From contig JABBOT010000006.1 in NCBI GenBank assembly GCA_016165875.1, positions 2,629,438-2,693,437 of the forward strand: DNA of 64,000 bases, written 5' to 3'. Every line of letters begins with the position of its first letter. Positions within the stretch are counted from its first letter, which is position 1. This stretch comes from Acanthopleura granulata. Lineage: Eukaryota; Mollusca; Polyplacophora; Chitonida; Chitonidae. Under the pieces are notes generated by a model. The model had not been told where the DNA came from. It ran no database searches and saw only the letters and a list, made by a program, of their open reading frames with translations. Made by a program: the position numbers and the translations under genes. Shown one piece after another: positions 49,633 through 60,989 of this stretch.

Positions 49633-50605
49633 CTTATCTATCTTTTAGCATTGCAGGGTTATAACTGGTGGGTCACTCTGTGAAATATTGTCATACCTTT
49701 TCCGTCTGCAATTCTGAAGGTCACATAAATGGAGACAAACATTTTGTAGAACCTCTTTCTTGAAACCTTTGAAAGCTAGTAAACTACGGTACTTAAATTT
49801 TATTGCAAAAGTTTTTAGGCCTTAAACGACCTTGAGAAAGGGTTTAGTTGATTCAGAAACTCACATATTTCCCCAGTGGGGTATCATCCAAACTTCCAAA
49901 CAAACCTTGAAACATCTGTCTAAAATGAATAGAACTCCCAGAATCAGTAAAAAAACAAATGAGCAACTTAGTCATGTACAAAAATTAAGGTCATTTAGGG
50001 CCTTGAAACTATTCTAATTCTTCTAATTTTTGGGGCATCGGGTTGCCTTGTTATACCCAATGTACCTGTAAACATAACAGAAGTAAAGTCAGTTTCTTCA
50101 TGCTAACATCATTAGTCCTTCAAATGAACACTGTATTATCCATACCTTTACCTTAAAAAAAATGTAATGTTTGGCTTTCTGCACCACTAATACCTGTCCT
50201 AAAAAATTTTCGATGTAAAATATCATGTTGCATTTGTGTTTTAAATGGAATGATAAGTCGGGTTAACTGAAATAGTATTTATTATCCATCTTCGTTTCCC
50301 TTCACTTTGTTGTCAAGGCAGTTGATTTGGTTATGCAAATTAAGAGACATTCTTGGCACTCAGTGCATGAGTTAACATTCGTTTTTGAGGATAAATGATT
50401 TTTGCAATAATTACATTTTCTCATATTCTTAAGCTTGTATGATATATTTTCATGTTACTAGCAGCCTGCATAAAAATCTTGTTGCTTGTTATCTCGTTAC
50501 TGCAGGTTTGTCTGTTTGTTGTCTTAGAATGTAATTATAATATTCAGATGAAGATCACTGACACCCAATCAGATTCCTTGTTACATATTGGTCTGTTTGT
50601 AACAG

Positions 50606-50756
50606 GTGAAGGGATTGGTCCATCAGCTGAGGGATTTGGAGGAGTATCATCGTGGTGAAGGGATGCAAATTCAGAAAGCGCTGGGAGATTTTTACTGGAA
50701 ACAGTTGAAACATCGGGAACAGATTGGAGACCTGATGTGTAAAGAGGGATATGCAG
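50606..50756 (+). CDS. ARM-like protein gene, exon 3
   Basis: Residues 226-275, from VKGLVHQLRDLEEYHRGEG to GDLMCKEGYA, plus one base. The acceptor is TTTGTAACAG and the donor ATGCAG|GTGAAC. The peptide is strongly helical with heptad-like Leu/Ile spacing (LVHQL, DLEEY, QIQKAL), consistent with a coiled or bundled helix that leads into the ARM-like part. The last 16 exonic bases and the donor are the founder of the tandem array that begins at 50741. Confidence 0.88.
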
Positions 50757-51391
50757 GTGAACATATTAGTTAAAGAGGGATATGCAGGTGAACATATTAG
50801 TTAAATAGCGATATGCAGGTGAACATATTAGTTAAAGAGGGATATGCAAGTGAACACATTAGTTAAAGAGGGATATGCAAGTGAACATATTAGTTAAATA
50901 GGGATACACAAGTGAACATATCAGTTAAAGAGGGATATACAGGTGAACATATTAGTTAAAGAGGGATATAAAGGTGAAGATATTAGTTAAAGAGGGATAT
51001 GCAAGTGAACATATTAGTTAAAGAGGGATATACAGGTGAACATGTTAATGAAAGAGGGATATGCAGGTGAACATATTAGTTAAAGAGGGATATGCAAATG
51101 AACATATTAGTTAAAGAGGGATACACAAGTGAACATATCAGTTAAAGAGGGATATACAGGTGAAGATATTAGTTAAAGAGGGATATGCAAGTGAACATAT
51201 CAGTTAAAGAGGGATATACAGGTGAAGATATTAGTTAAAGAGGGATATGCAGGTGAACATATTAGTTAAAGAGGGATATGCAAGTGAACATATCAGTTAA
51301 AGAGGGATATGCAAGTGAACACATTAGTTAAAGAGGGATATGCAGGTGAACACATTAGTTAAAGAGGGATATGCAGGTGAACATATTAGTT
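50741..51391 (+). repeat. 31-bp minisatellite made from the exon 3 splice junction, 21 copies
   Basis: The unit is 'aaagagggatatgcag' (exon 3 end) followed by 'gtgaacatattagtt' (intron start). The span is 651 bp, which is exactly 21 units. Substitutions such as gcaag, acaag or gaaga for gcagg or gaaca distinguish units. Reading through the first donor gives six more codons at most before TAA, so use of any later donor copy would introduce a stop. Confidence 0.95.
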
Positions 51392-52305
51392 ACTGTATTT
51401 ATGTTTTTTTTCTAGATTGGTGGGGTTTAACACCAGATTGCAGAATTATTCACTTGAACAATGAGAGTTACAGGGGTTACATCCACTAGAATTTGTAACT
51501 CTTGATTTTTTGCAAATTTCTCCATTTTTTCATTTATCTTAGACCTATATAGGTCTTATATTGTCTATAGGTTGAACCATCCTATGGCAACATTAATTTA
51601 CCAGGAAAGGTACGAAAAAAAAAATTAGATAAGGTTTGTGTGAAGTAGATCATGGCTTATTGTTGGACTACCCTAATTCTTTTAATTTTTGAGACACCTG
51701 ATCTGCCCTATATAGCTAACATATATGTAAATCTAACAGGATCACAAAGTTTCTGTTTTCTCTCTTGGTTAGGCTATCAAATGACCATTGTGTCAGTATC
51801 TTTACTTTTTCCAAAAAAAACCAAAAACCTGGAGACGAAATGTAATACTTCTATATATCTAATATCTGTTCCAATAATTATAAGAATGATGGTATTTATC
51901 TTTTATTTGCCTGAATATACATGTACGAAAGCCCTTAATTTGAAAACCTCAAATCCATCATAATCAGTTCAAACTGTGTTGGAGTGTGTAACATTACAAT
52001 ACTACTTGTTATAATAGTAATCATGTTTAAAAATAATTAATGGATTGCCAACAGATTTATTACTGGTCAGTGGTTGCTTCAGCTTGCAACACGATAGTAA
52101 AGAATGACGATTAGAGTTATTCCCCCTGTGTTGTGGTCTAGATACAGTGGTGACCCATTTTGGGTTCATGTCGAGAATGACCAGATCTAGACTCAAAGTC
52201 TCAACGCAGGAGTCGATTTGCCTCTAAGTTTAGAGTGCCACTGACAGTTGCGGGTAGGTAGAAACTGATATGAAGTTAATGGTATAATTTTTTTTTTTTT
52301 TTCAG

Positions 52306-52436
52306 AAACGTCGGTGAAAATGTTAAAAACATTAAACACAATGGGTATTTTCAAAAACGATGATATTTGGTTCCCTACATATTACGCTTACAACACAATG
52401 TGGAATTTCTCAGATGCCAGTGCAGAATTAGCAAAG
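52306..52436 (+). CDS. ARM-like protein gene, exon 4
   Basis: Residues 276-319, beginning with a Glu codon split across the junction: ETSVKMLKTLNTMGIF to NFSDASAELAK. A long T run ending TTTTCAG precedes it and AAAG|GTAAGT follows. The sequence KTLNTMGIFKNDDIWF and YAYNTMWNFSDASAEL has the helix-turn-helix rhythm of ARM/HEAT-type repeats, with Asn-Phe-Ser-like positions reminiscent of the conserved Asn of armadillo repeats. The family resemblance is by pattern, not by search. Confidence 0.9.
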
Positions 52437-52628
52437 GTAAGTCTGATTTATTATCTTAGCCAGCTCATCTACCTCATTATCGTAGTCAGGTGAACCACAT
52501 CAGTTTCTCTGTCAAGTAAGCCACAAGGGTTTCTTAACCAGATAATAAGCCACATATCATCAGAGGAAGTTAAATTGCCTAGTATAGAACCTCACATGAA
52601 ATATGAAAACCAGTATGATCCATGCACA

Positions 52629-52816
52629 AGGGGGCCTCCGTGGCTGGCTTCCTCTCCAGCTATACGTGGGAAGGTCTGCCAGTAACCTGCAGATGGTGGT
52701 GGGTTTCCCCCGTGCTCTTTCAGGTTTCCTCCCACCATAATGTTATAACACCATCGTATAAGTGAAATATTTTTGAGTATGGCGTAAAACACCAATCAAA
52801 TAAATAAATAAATAAA
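52629..52816 (+). mobile_element. SINE family A with the tRNA head deleted internally
   Basis: It starts with 'ggggcctccgtggct', the usual first bases of the family, then jumps directly to 'ggcttcctctcc'. Roughly the A-box to B-box segment is missing between two short 'ggct' strings. The rest of the body and an (AAAT)n tail are present. The deletion removes the internal promoter. Confidence 0.8.
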
Positions 52817-53090
52817 GTCCATGAACAAGTTTTGCATAATTAATGATTTTCATTATTTTCATTGGTTGTTGGTATTCATAAAATAACTGTTCCAAATATT
52901 GTCCGTGTCTTATTAGTTTTATTATGTTTGACCCCAGGTGAAGTTTGAAAATAGCCAGATTTGAGGCTAAGTTTTGCTTATTTAGCGATTCCTTTGATTT
53001 TGATAGCTCGTTGGTTTCCAATGCAATAACTGCTTCAATCCAAGTTTATTCAGGTTTTGATAAAATATTAGTTTGGTTTTGTTTTTTCAG

Positions 53091-53171
53091 AATTTAGCAG
53101 AAGCTGACGTGGTGCGGTTACTCTCCCTAAACTGTGGGCACAAACCTTATATCAATGCAATCCATAGCAAA
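53091..53171 (+). CDS. ARM-like protein gene, exon 5
   Basis: Residues 320-346, NLAEADVVRLLSLNCGHKPY to HSK. The acceptor is GTTTTTTCAG and the donor CAAA|GTAAGT; both phases are zero. The LAEADVVRLLSLNCGH segment is typical of the third helix of an armadillo-like repeat (compare the general pattern L-x-x-x-x-V-x-x-L-L). The exon holds exactly 27 codons. Confidence 0.9.
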
Positions 53172-53600
53172 GTAAGTGTTTCTAGATTCTTTCCTCTTGC
53201 ATACTACATTTATTCCCTAAATGTAAGCAACAACATGGGATAAGGGTAGGGGGGGAGGTGGAATAAATTTGGTCAACAATAATGTTGAAAGCTGATTGAT
53301 TAACTGCCGACAGTTCGCTGATAAAAATCAACCAATGAAAAAAAAACTGCATGCAGAATAAACTACTTTGCCATACTATATGTTATGTGACTAGCCAATA
53401 GCTGATTTGGGCGGCGTAAAAAAAAAATGGCAAAAATTCAATTGGATATGCCCTTATAAAATTTTTTACCAAGAATTCCTGTTCTAATCTGTGTAAGTCA
53501 AGAGATTTGTCTTTTACATAGTCAGTGATACCAGAGCTATGCCACTGTGATTGTCCACCCCAAAAGCAGACTACCAACATATAGGTGAAGTATTCCATAC

Positions 53601-54032
53601 TGTGGCAGTTTGAACCCTGCAGTATCTGTGGCGGTTTGAACCCTGTAGTATGTTTGGCGGTTTGAACCCTGCAGTATCTGGCGGTTTGAACCGTCTGTAG
53701 TATCTGTGGCGGTTTGAACCCTGTAGTATCTGTGGCGGTTTGAACCCTGTAGTATCTATGGCGGTTTGAACCATCTGTAGTATCTGTGGCGGTTTGAACC
53801 GTCTGTAGTATCTGTGGCGGTTTGAACCGTCTGTAGTATCTGTGGCAGTTTGAACCCTGTAGTATCTGTGGCGGTTTGAACCCTGTAGTATCTGTGGCGG
53901 TTTGAACCATCTGTAGTATCTGTGGCGGTTTGAACCCTGCAGTATCTATGGCGGTTTGAACCCTGCAGTATCTGTGGCGGTTTGAACCCTGCAGTATCTG
54001 TGGCGGTTTGAACCCTGCAGTATCTGTAGCAG
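53601..54032 (+). repeat. 26-28-bp minisatellite, about 16 copies
   Basis: The unit is 'ggcggtttgaaccctgcagt' plus 'atctgt', with an alternative form where 'ccctgcag' is 'ccgtctgtag' (two bases longer). The two unit types are interspersed. GGTTTGAACC in each unit is palindrome-like and resembles a tRNA B-box by chance. Lies in intron 5. Confidence 0.93.
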
Positions 54033-54194
54033 CTGAATGATCCTGAACCATGCTATGCTGCGCAGAATGGTACAGAATCTGCCTGTGAGGACGAGTGCTC
54101 TCATGATTTATTTGGTACTCAACAGCCACTGGATGGGACTCCATGACCTATAGCATCACCACAGTATTAATTAATTTATTTATTTATCTCTTTG

Positions 54195-54350
54195 TGTATT
54201 TATTTCTTTGTTTGTTTGGTGGTTTACGCCTGATGCAAAAATATTTAACTTTTGCGCGATAACAGACAGTATTATGATATGGGAGGAAAGTTCAGGTAGA
54301 TTCAGCCTCAACCATCCACTGGTTGCTGACCTCACGTACAATCCGGAGAA
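54195..54350 (-). mobile_element. SINE family A, highly degenerate
   Basis: On the plus strand it still shows 'ggtggtttacgcctgatgca', 'aaaatatttaacttt', 'gggaggaaag' and 'ccatccactggttgctgacc', the order expected for the reverse complement of family A. Many substitutions mark it as old. Confidence 0.55.
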
Positions 54351-54976
54351 AAAAACGGCTTTACCTGAACTTGCTCTCCCGGCTGTACTATCATGTATAC
54401 ACATGTGCGTAATTAAACAAAGGGACACTACTTCATGGTTCAGTCTGTCTGTGTAGTAATTTACCTCAGATTTATGTTCAGATAGAAACAATATGGTGAA
54501 TTCCTTCCTCTATGAATACTTTGCATAATTACTGATATGTTTCTCCAGCAAATAGTTCATTGTTTATTTGAGTAGAAGGCCAGATTACATGACAGAGCAT
54601 TAAATGAATTATTAGCTAAGAGCTTTGGTCAAAGCATTTTTATTTTGTACAAGAGCAGCAGGTTAGCTGACATTGATTGATTGCACTGTAGTTACACTGT
54701 AAATGTAGGTGCAAATGTACACATCAGTTGCTGTGTTGATTTCATGAATTTACATCTTCATCAGCTGAATAGATTTTGTAAATTGTTCATAATAGCCTGG
54801 CTGTCTCTGAAAGTATGATTTCGTAGCAGGAGATTGGACTGTGGTCACTTCGGTGCTGACCGGCAGAGTCCACCTGGAAAAGTGTTATGATTTCTACAAG
54901 TTTTCGCCCATTTTCCTGAACATGCACTCTGATTTAGATTGAACCAGATTCCGAGATCAGTGCATCTGATATCCTA

Positions 54977-55471
54977 ATTTATTATTTATACATCAGTGAA
55001 GTCCCAGAATTTCCTTCAGAAATAAAAGTATTATTTTTACTACAGTGAAATGTCGCATTTGGATATTTCACACCCAGACGTGATAACATTAAAAAAGAAA
55101 CATTTTATTTTATAAAGTTCCAGTCTGATCTCAGTGGAATAATGTCATAATGCCAGTTCACTCAACTGCTACATTCTCCTATCACGCAAGAAGACACGAC
55201 GTCATATAACACGTCATGTACACGACGTCAGGCTCTAGGCATGTCTGTGACAGCCTACGGCCGAAAAAAAATGCTAAAAACTCTTTAAAGTACACAAAAT
55301 CATGATACTGTTGGGGTATAAATAATAAACAGAATATTGCACATTGAAAGCTGTATACCATAAATATTGTTTTGTGATTGGAAGTGATTCGCATCTCATA
55401 GGTTACGATTTCCACCTCTCACTCGAACAATATTTATGGTATTCAACCTTCACTGTGTAATATCCTCCATT
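54977..55471 (-). mobile_element. Foldback element FB, copy C (minus)
   Basis: Reverse orientation of copies A and B. It begins 'tttatacatcagtgaagtcc', passes 'gatatttcacacccagacgt', 'tcatgtacacgacgtcaggc' and 'aaagtacacaaaatcatgat', and ends with the foldback arm 'attcaaccttcactgtgtaa'. The arm partner is 'ttgcacattgaaagctgtat' near 55336, separated from it by about 100 bp. It is non-coding and lies in intron 5. Confidence 0.78.
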
Positions 55472-56235
55472 TAATCCTATTTTCTGTGTATGTGCCGTGT
55501 TAATTTTGTCAGAATTGGATGTCTCAAAGACACCACCTGGCGTAACTGAACCTATGTGTTTTGAATCCACTCCACTATCTTATAAGAACAAGATATTCAT
55601 GAGAATTAACTCCATTCAAATGAATAATTTAAAAAGAAAACAAATGCAAAAGCTGTGACGTCCTGCAAACGACCAGTGTTGTCTTGTACTCTGGTCACTT
55701 ATTGAGTTAACAGTTACTGATATGTTAAGAGTTAAGATGTTAGAAACATAATCAACGCGGACGCAGACTGAATTGTCACAGCTGAAATTGTCAAGTTGTT
55801 TTGCAGGTGTGACAAGTTCCATTCAGGGTGCAAGAAAATGTGCCAGTGTGACTTTTATGGCCATTAATATATGTAGATTTGTGTTGATGTTCTGGACATA
55901 GGAGGGATTTGTCTTGAAAACACCTATGTGAGATTTAGTGAGAGTTATTGTGATAAATATATTATAGAAAGCAGCTAAACTCAGAGTTTCTATCTGTACA
56001 TTTGTTTAAAATTAACTCCCTGTTGGAGATAAGTTGTTTGTCTCTGGACAGATGAGCCCAAATAATGCTGACCGTCATTATTATTAATGAAATATTCAAC
56101 CTTAAACCTCAATTATGCAGGTACATGTAAATAATTAAATCAACCGGAGAAATTGCTCTCAGCTTTAATTCTTGCGAGGGAAATATTAATTAGACTCTGT
56201 AACTGTCCATATTGATGTTCAGGGCACAGAAATGT

Positions 56236-56434
56236 AATTCTTCAGCCTTTTCAGCCATCTCTACAACCAATATGTTGAAACATTCTGACAGAACTATGGG
56301 GTGTAGAGAAATAATTTCCACAGTTTTATGAAGCTTGCATCCTTATTCACACAAACAAGTCATTTATAGTGTCATTTTCATAGTCACTGTGTGAATAAAT
56401 TTCACCGAAAAAGTGGTTGAAAAGGTCGAAGATT
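56236..56434. mobile_element. MITE-like element, diverged second copy
   Basis: The ends 'attcttcagccttttcagcc' and 'ggttgaaaaggtcgaagatt' are imperfect inverted repeats and match the 21-bp ends of the element at 33557-33755. The length, 199 bp, is the same. The interior in reverse complement shares 'cttgtttgtgt' and 'aattatttctcta' in the same order. TA dinucleotides flank both ends, but with one copy this cannot be called a target duplication. Confidence 0.6.
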
Positions 56435-56746
56435 TACAGTAGATATATCTCCGAGATATGCTAGAGATTTGCTGTACCTTCTGTAAATACAGTGAAACTT
56501 CATGTGGTCCAATTTTTTATCCATTTAAAAAACATACAATCCAACCTTGATATACTGGCAGCTTCGAACTCTGAAAACCACCCGTGTTAATTACTCCCAT
56601 TTTATACAGACAGTGCTGTAATCTGACTTGAGAAGACCGACATATCATGTTGTCGGTGTGTCTGCACAGCACGTGTTGACGGGCTCCTCCTGCTGTTCCT
56701 AATACAGCCAACAACTAAAGCCTAACACTAATCCCAAGTAATGGTT

Positions 56747-56928
56747 GATTTATTTATTTATTTATTTGATGGATTGATGTTTTAGTCCGTACTGAAGAAT
56801 ATTTCACTTATATGACGGCGGTGAGCATTATTGTGGGGGGAAACCATGCAGAGCCCGGGGGGAAACCCACGACCATCCGCAGGTTGGTGGCACACCTAAT
56901 CCCACATACGGCCGGAGACGAAGAGTAA
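56747..56928 (-). mobile_element. SINE family A, minus orientation, head missing
   Basis: Tail 'ttatttatttatttattt' first, then 'gaatatttcacttatatgac', 'gcagagcccggggggaaacc', 'cgaccatccgcaggttgg' and 'acggccggagacgaag'. It stops before the B-box. Intron 5. Confidence 0.85.
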
Positions 56929-56929
56929 T

Positions 56930-58860
56930 GATTTAAAGGCACAATCCCATAACATTCCTGCTGATAAGAGTTTGTTTAACTGTTAGTGACTGTGATGATG
57001 GTTAATCAAACAATTTTACTGGGACACAGACATTTTTTTTTTTTTTATGGTGTCCTTAAGGTGAGGTTTCACTGTAAAATTTATTATTGTTGTTATTTTT
57101 ACTCAATAATTCCATCTAGTGCCATGAGGATACTCGTGGTTTGTTAGCAGGTTGCATGTCATTGTATTGTCAGGTCCAAATTAATCAATCTATAATTAAC
57201 CAACACAAGAGATAAGGTTTGGCTTGCTCGTTTCTTATCAGATGATTGAATAATGTATTAGGAACTTTGCTTACCAGCATGATGTAGATTGGGTTTTTGA
57301 AGGCTTACATGCAACTTAGATAAGCAGTTTTGTTTCCCTTTTCATGGCCCTTTTACAATTTCCATAACACACATCGTTTATACTCATGCATTTTGCCGTG
57401 GCTAGAGACATGGAAAATTTCAAGCATTAACTCGGGAATCATTGATTTTACAAACCAGAAATAAAGAAGAACTGAATATTTTCTATTTCATTTTGGTGAA
57501 ATGCGTATGGAAGCTGGTGTGTATCCCCCACTTGTAAGCCTCTGCAGAATTGATGAGTTTATGTCAGGCATGAGATATCAAAAAACCCCGTCAAACAACA
57601 ATCAATGCCATTTAATAGTCCTCAGTGAGGGAATTCCCCTAAAAATTTCGGACAAATAAAATGCCATCTAGCTGAACTACTTGAAATCTTCCTCAATTTC
57701 CTGTTTTGGGAAAATTTGACAGTTGATATGTGGTGTCTTTGTTAATGTGCCTTGCTTTGTTATATGTTCTCTTGATATTTAAAGGCAAGACATTGTTTTG
57801 CTCTGCTCATTTGGGGGCAGTCAGCACTCCATCTTTAATCTATAAACATACATGTATTCACCACAAAACTGTAAATCTGATTTAGACAAATTGAAATGTT
57901 AGTTCCCGTTATTAAACTAAAATTGATGAAATCCATGGCCTGAAAAAGAACTTGGTTTATACAGTTTATCGCTGTTGTTTGCCCAACATAAACAGTGTTT
58001 CTGGTAAATTTATGTCAGTTTAGTATACAACATATATATACTTGTACATAAACATAAATGTACAAGGCTATGGAAATCTGTTATGGCTGAGGCTATTGTA
58101 CTATTGAGTGAGTCAGCTGTATTGCATCATATATGTCACCAACCATTGTAGTGTATTGGTATAAAGCTCTGTCTTCTTGTAATACAAATATCTCTGAATA
58201 TTAGTCTTTTTTATATTATATACTGTAATGCACTATGCAGCTGTCTTCAGGAATGTGCTTGCATGGACTTCATTTTTAATCATTATCAGATGAGAAATCT
58301 ACCCCTATGAGAAACTGTTCATATGTTATTATTCTTCTTTCTTTGAATCACTTTTTGGGGTTTTCAATTTCAATTTCTCCTTTGTAATTGATTGGGTTTA
58401 GGGGAATCAAGTTGGAAAAAAATCATTTAATTTTGGAATCTTATCTTTGAGCTGTACAGTGCTGTGTTTGACCTCAAATTTTTCCATTAAGCTTCTTATT
58501 TTCCTTATTTCTGAGAGTTCATTTCAGTCTTGGAAAGCTGTTATGACGTTTCTGTACAAAGTAGGATGATTAGCTGTTGGGAAATGTGAAGGTTCAGAAG
58601 CAAGACTAGTTCTTTATGTTCTTAATTTACTTTTTTAGGCGAAGTGTTAAGGTGCACGTAAATAAATTAGGCTTCCCAAATCAGGATGGGAATCTTCAGC
58701 CTTCTGGAAAATTTCAGACTTTTTCTCCCAAAGTTGAAAGAATAAAATCTTCTCAGGCTTTCCTGAAAGTGAAGTGTAGCTCAGAATTTTTTTCAGAAAT
58801 TTCAGATGCTGTGTGTCACTGTTGTTTCCCATACCTACCAAGTTCAGGAGAAGGGCATGA
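56930..58860. other. Intron 5, no clear feature
   Basis: AT-rich DNA with T and A runs. A weak fragment resembling the dispersed unit of 4700-4800 may lie near 58495-58600. No exon or array was recognised. Confidence 0.4.
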
Positions 58861-59129
58861 AGTATCAATTGGTCAAAGACATTAGGTAGTCCTGGTCAGG
58901 ACATTTTTTTTAGCAGATCTACGGTAGCTAGGTTCCCAGTGTGTAGAGAAGACTTGACCAGCAGGGTACAACATGCAGCAGAGGTGTGACAGGGTTGTAA
59001 AGATCAAGGTGCCAGTGCCGGATGGTTTGGCACGTTCCATGATCTCCAGAGTCTCTGCATGTTTTTGTTGGATTGGCAGCTGTAGAACATCCTGCCAGTG
59101 GCGAATGTTCTCTGTGAAATGAGCGTTTG

Positions 59130-59283
59130 TATCTGGTGTCTTCTGCACTATGCCTCTTGATGATATAACTGTGTACAATGGGCAAATTCAAGATGGATCC
59201 AATATCTGTATCTGGTGTCCTCAGCACTATGACTCTGATGATATGACTGTGTACAATGGGCAAATTTAAGACGGATCCTATAT
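59130..59283 (+). repeat. Tandem duplication of about 75 bp
   Basis: Two adjacent copies share 'tgtatctggtgtc', 'gcactatg.ctct.gatgata' and 'actgtgtacaatgggcaaat'. They differ by scattered substitutions. Confidence 0.8.
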
Positions 59284-59789
59284 TCTTGCACTGAAGCTGA
59301 TTTTATGTAAGTTTGCTCATTTCTTGAAATTGGTGAGGTTACATTTTGTTCTAGTGGTAATGTGAAAACTTCCTTCATATAATTTCTCATGTTTCTAGTA
59401 GACATATGGTGTGCTCTTCAGGTTAATGGCAGTGTTGTGTGATAACTTCAGTTGCCCCATTATGTTCCCATCAAGTCAGCGATGCTTATCCATGACGAAT
59501 GTGTAGCTGCATGGGAACTGAAATAATAGTTACAGAGGATCCTCCCAGTGATGAGGGTTCTCCATGAAGTGTCCCTCTGTATCCAGTAGTTTTGTCATTG
59601 CATGGATTTGTTGGGAATTGACGTATGCACCAGTGTCATGCAATGCATGACTGATTTTGTTGTCGCATTGAGACTGAAAATACAGAAGTTTTACTCTTGG
59701 AGTCATTTTTATCTCGCCTGCATGTACTAAGTACAGGCATGGCTTATGTCGTACACTGAGCATCGGCGTCGGTGTCCAATAACAGGGAA

Positions 59790-60200
59790 AGCAATGTTGA
59801 ACAAAATGTTAGCGGTGGTGTCTTAAAGAGGAAAAGCAATGTTAAACAAAATGTGAGGGGTGGTATCTTAAATAGTACTGCATACATTGAACTCAGGGTT
59901 TGAACACATGCAGAGCACAATAACATGAGGGGGATATTCCATCGTTGAATTTGTGTATGTATATTAAATACCATAAATTATCGAATTCCTGACTTGGTGT
60001 ATTGTGTATTAGAATCTGTGTTAAACAAAATGTTAGGGGTGACATCTTAAAACGTACAGCATGTATTGAACTCAGGGTTTGCACACAAGTAGAACACAAT
60101 AATCTAAAGGGGGTATTCCATCGTTGATTCTGTGTGTGCATATTAAATACCGTAAATTGCCATATTCCTGATTTAGTGTACTGTAAATAAGAATCTCCAA
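59790..60200 (+). repeat. Tandem duplication of about 185 bp plus a partial third
   Basis: Copies near 59833-60017 and 60018-60200 share 'gttaaacaaaatgt.aggggt', 'cattgaactcagggtttg', 'gtattccatcgttga' and 'catattaaataccgtaaatt' type blocks. A shorter third copy of the first block precedes at about 59790-59832. Confidence 0.85.
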
Positions 60201-60482
60201 CAGGCAAACTCTTTGGTAGCCGTGCTACCAGAAGTGACTTTTTCCAGTATTAATATGAAAAGTTTCTATGTCATAAATTCATAATTCTTGTCAGTATACA
60301 GTGTGCTCTTCAGGGTTCAAATATTGCAATTTTGGCAACAACTCAGATTCCTGTCAAGTCAGTCATATGGAAATTTAGGCAGTTTTATAATGGTATTTAG
60401 TTTCGGTGTTGTAATCAACACTGGTGAAAGGGATCGCTGAAGTGTTTGCCAAATATTAATAAATATATATATGGTGCCCAAC

Positions 60483-60612
60483 CTGCAGATGGCTGTGGGT
60501 TTCCCCAGGGCTCTGCCCAGTTTCCCTACACCATAATGCTGGCCGCTGTCATATCAGTGAAATATTCTTGAGGATGTCTTAAAACACCAATCAGATAAAT
60601 AAATAAATATAT
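60483..60612 (+). mobile_element. SINE family A, 5'-truncated
   Basis: Begins 'aacctgcagatggctgtggg', includes 'caccataatgctggccgctg' and 'gtgaaatattcttgagga', and ends with 'caccaatcagataaataaat'. Head and first half of the body are missing. Confidence 0.8.
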
Positions 60613-60989
60613 GGTACCCAGCAGAACTGTATCGTCCCATGCAGTTACTGCACGGTGCTGAGCAGAAAAGTCTCTGAAGAGGACATGTATGTACAGCATG
60701 TGGGACGTGTACTGCACAGCACATGCATCATACTGTAAATCTGATGTGCGATACTCTGTGACTCAAAGTTGCACCTTTGGTTTCTTGGATAAAATTTTGC
60801 ATGCAGATGCATACTTTAACAGCATGAGGAATCAGTAGTCTGAATTATAGCTTGATTATATATGTTTTTCCTCTCGTTGTTACCCCTCTACCAAAATTGT
60901 CATAAAGGTATTGTCATTGTGACCATTGTCAGAGTGTTCATCTGTCTGTCCGTAAACATACAAACTCTATAATGCTTGTAATCACATTA

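Noticed and set aside
53601..54032. Array of Pol III B-boxes
   Set aside because: GGTTTGAACC resembles a B-box, but no A-box occurs at a suitable distance; the likeness is a by-product of the repeat.
53383..54144. 253-codon minus-strand frame
   Set aside because: Its core is the 26-28-bp minisatellite in intron 5; flanking residues show no domain.
58882..59763. Possible decayed protein-coding gene on the minus strand
   Set aside because: Two frames share a loose DT-x-x-HF-x-EN-x-x-HW pattern, but the DNA is duplicated non-coding sequence with stops and no splice signals or family resemblance.
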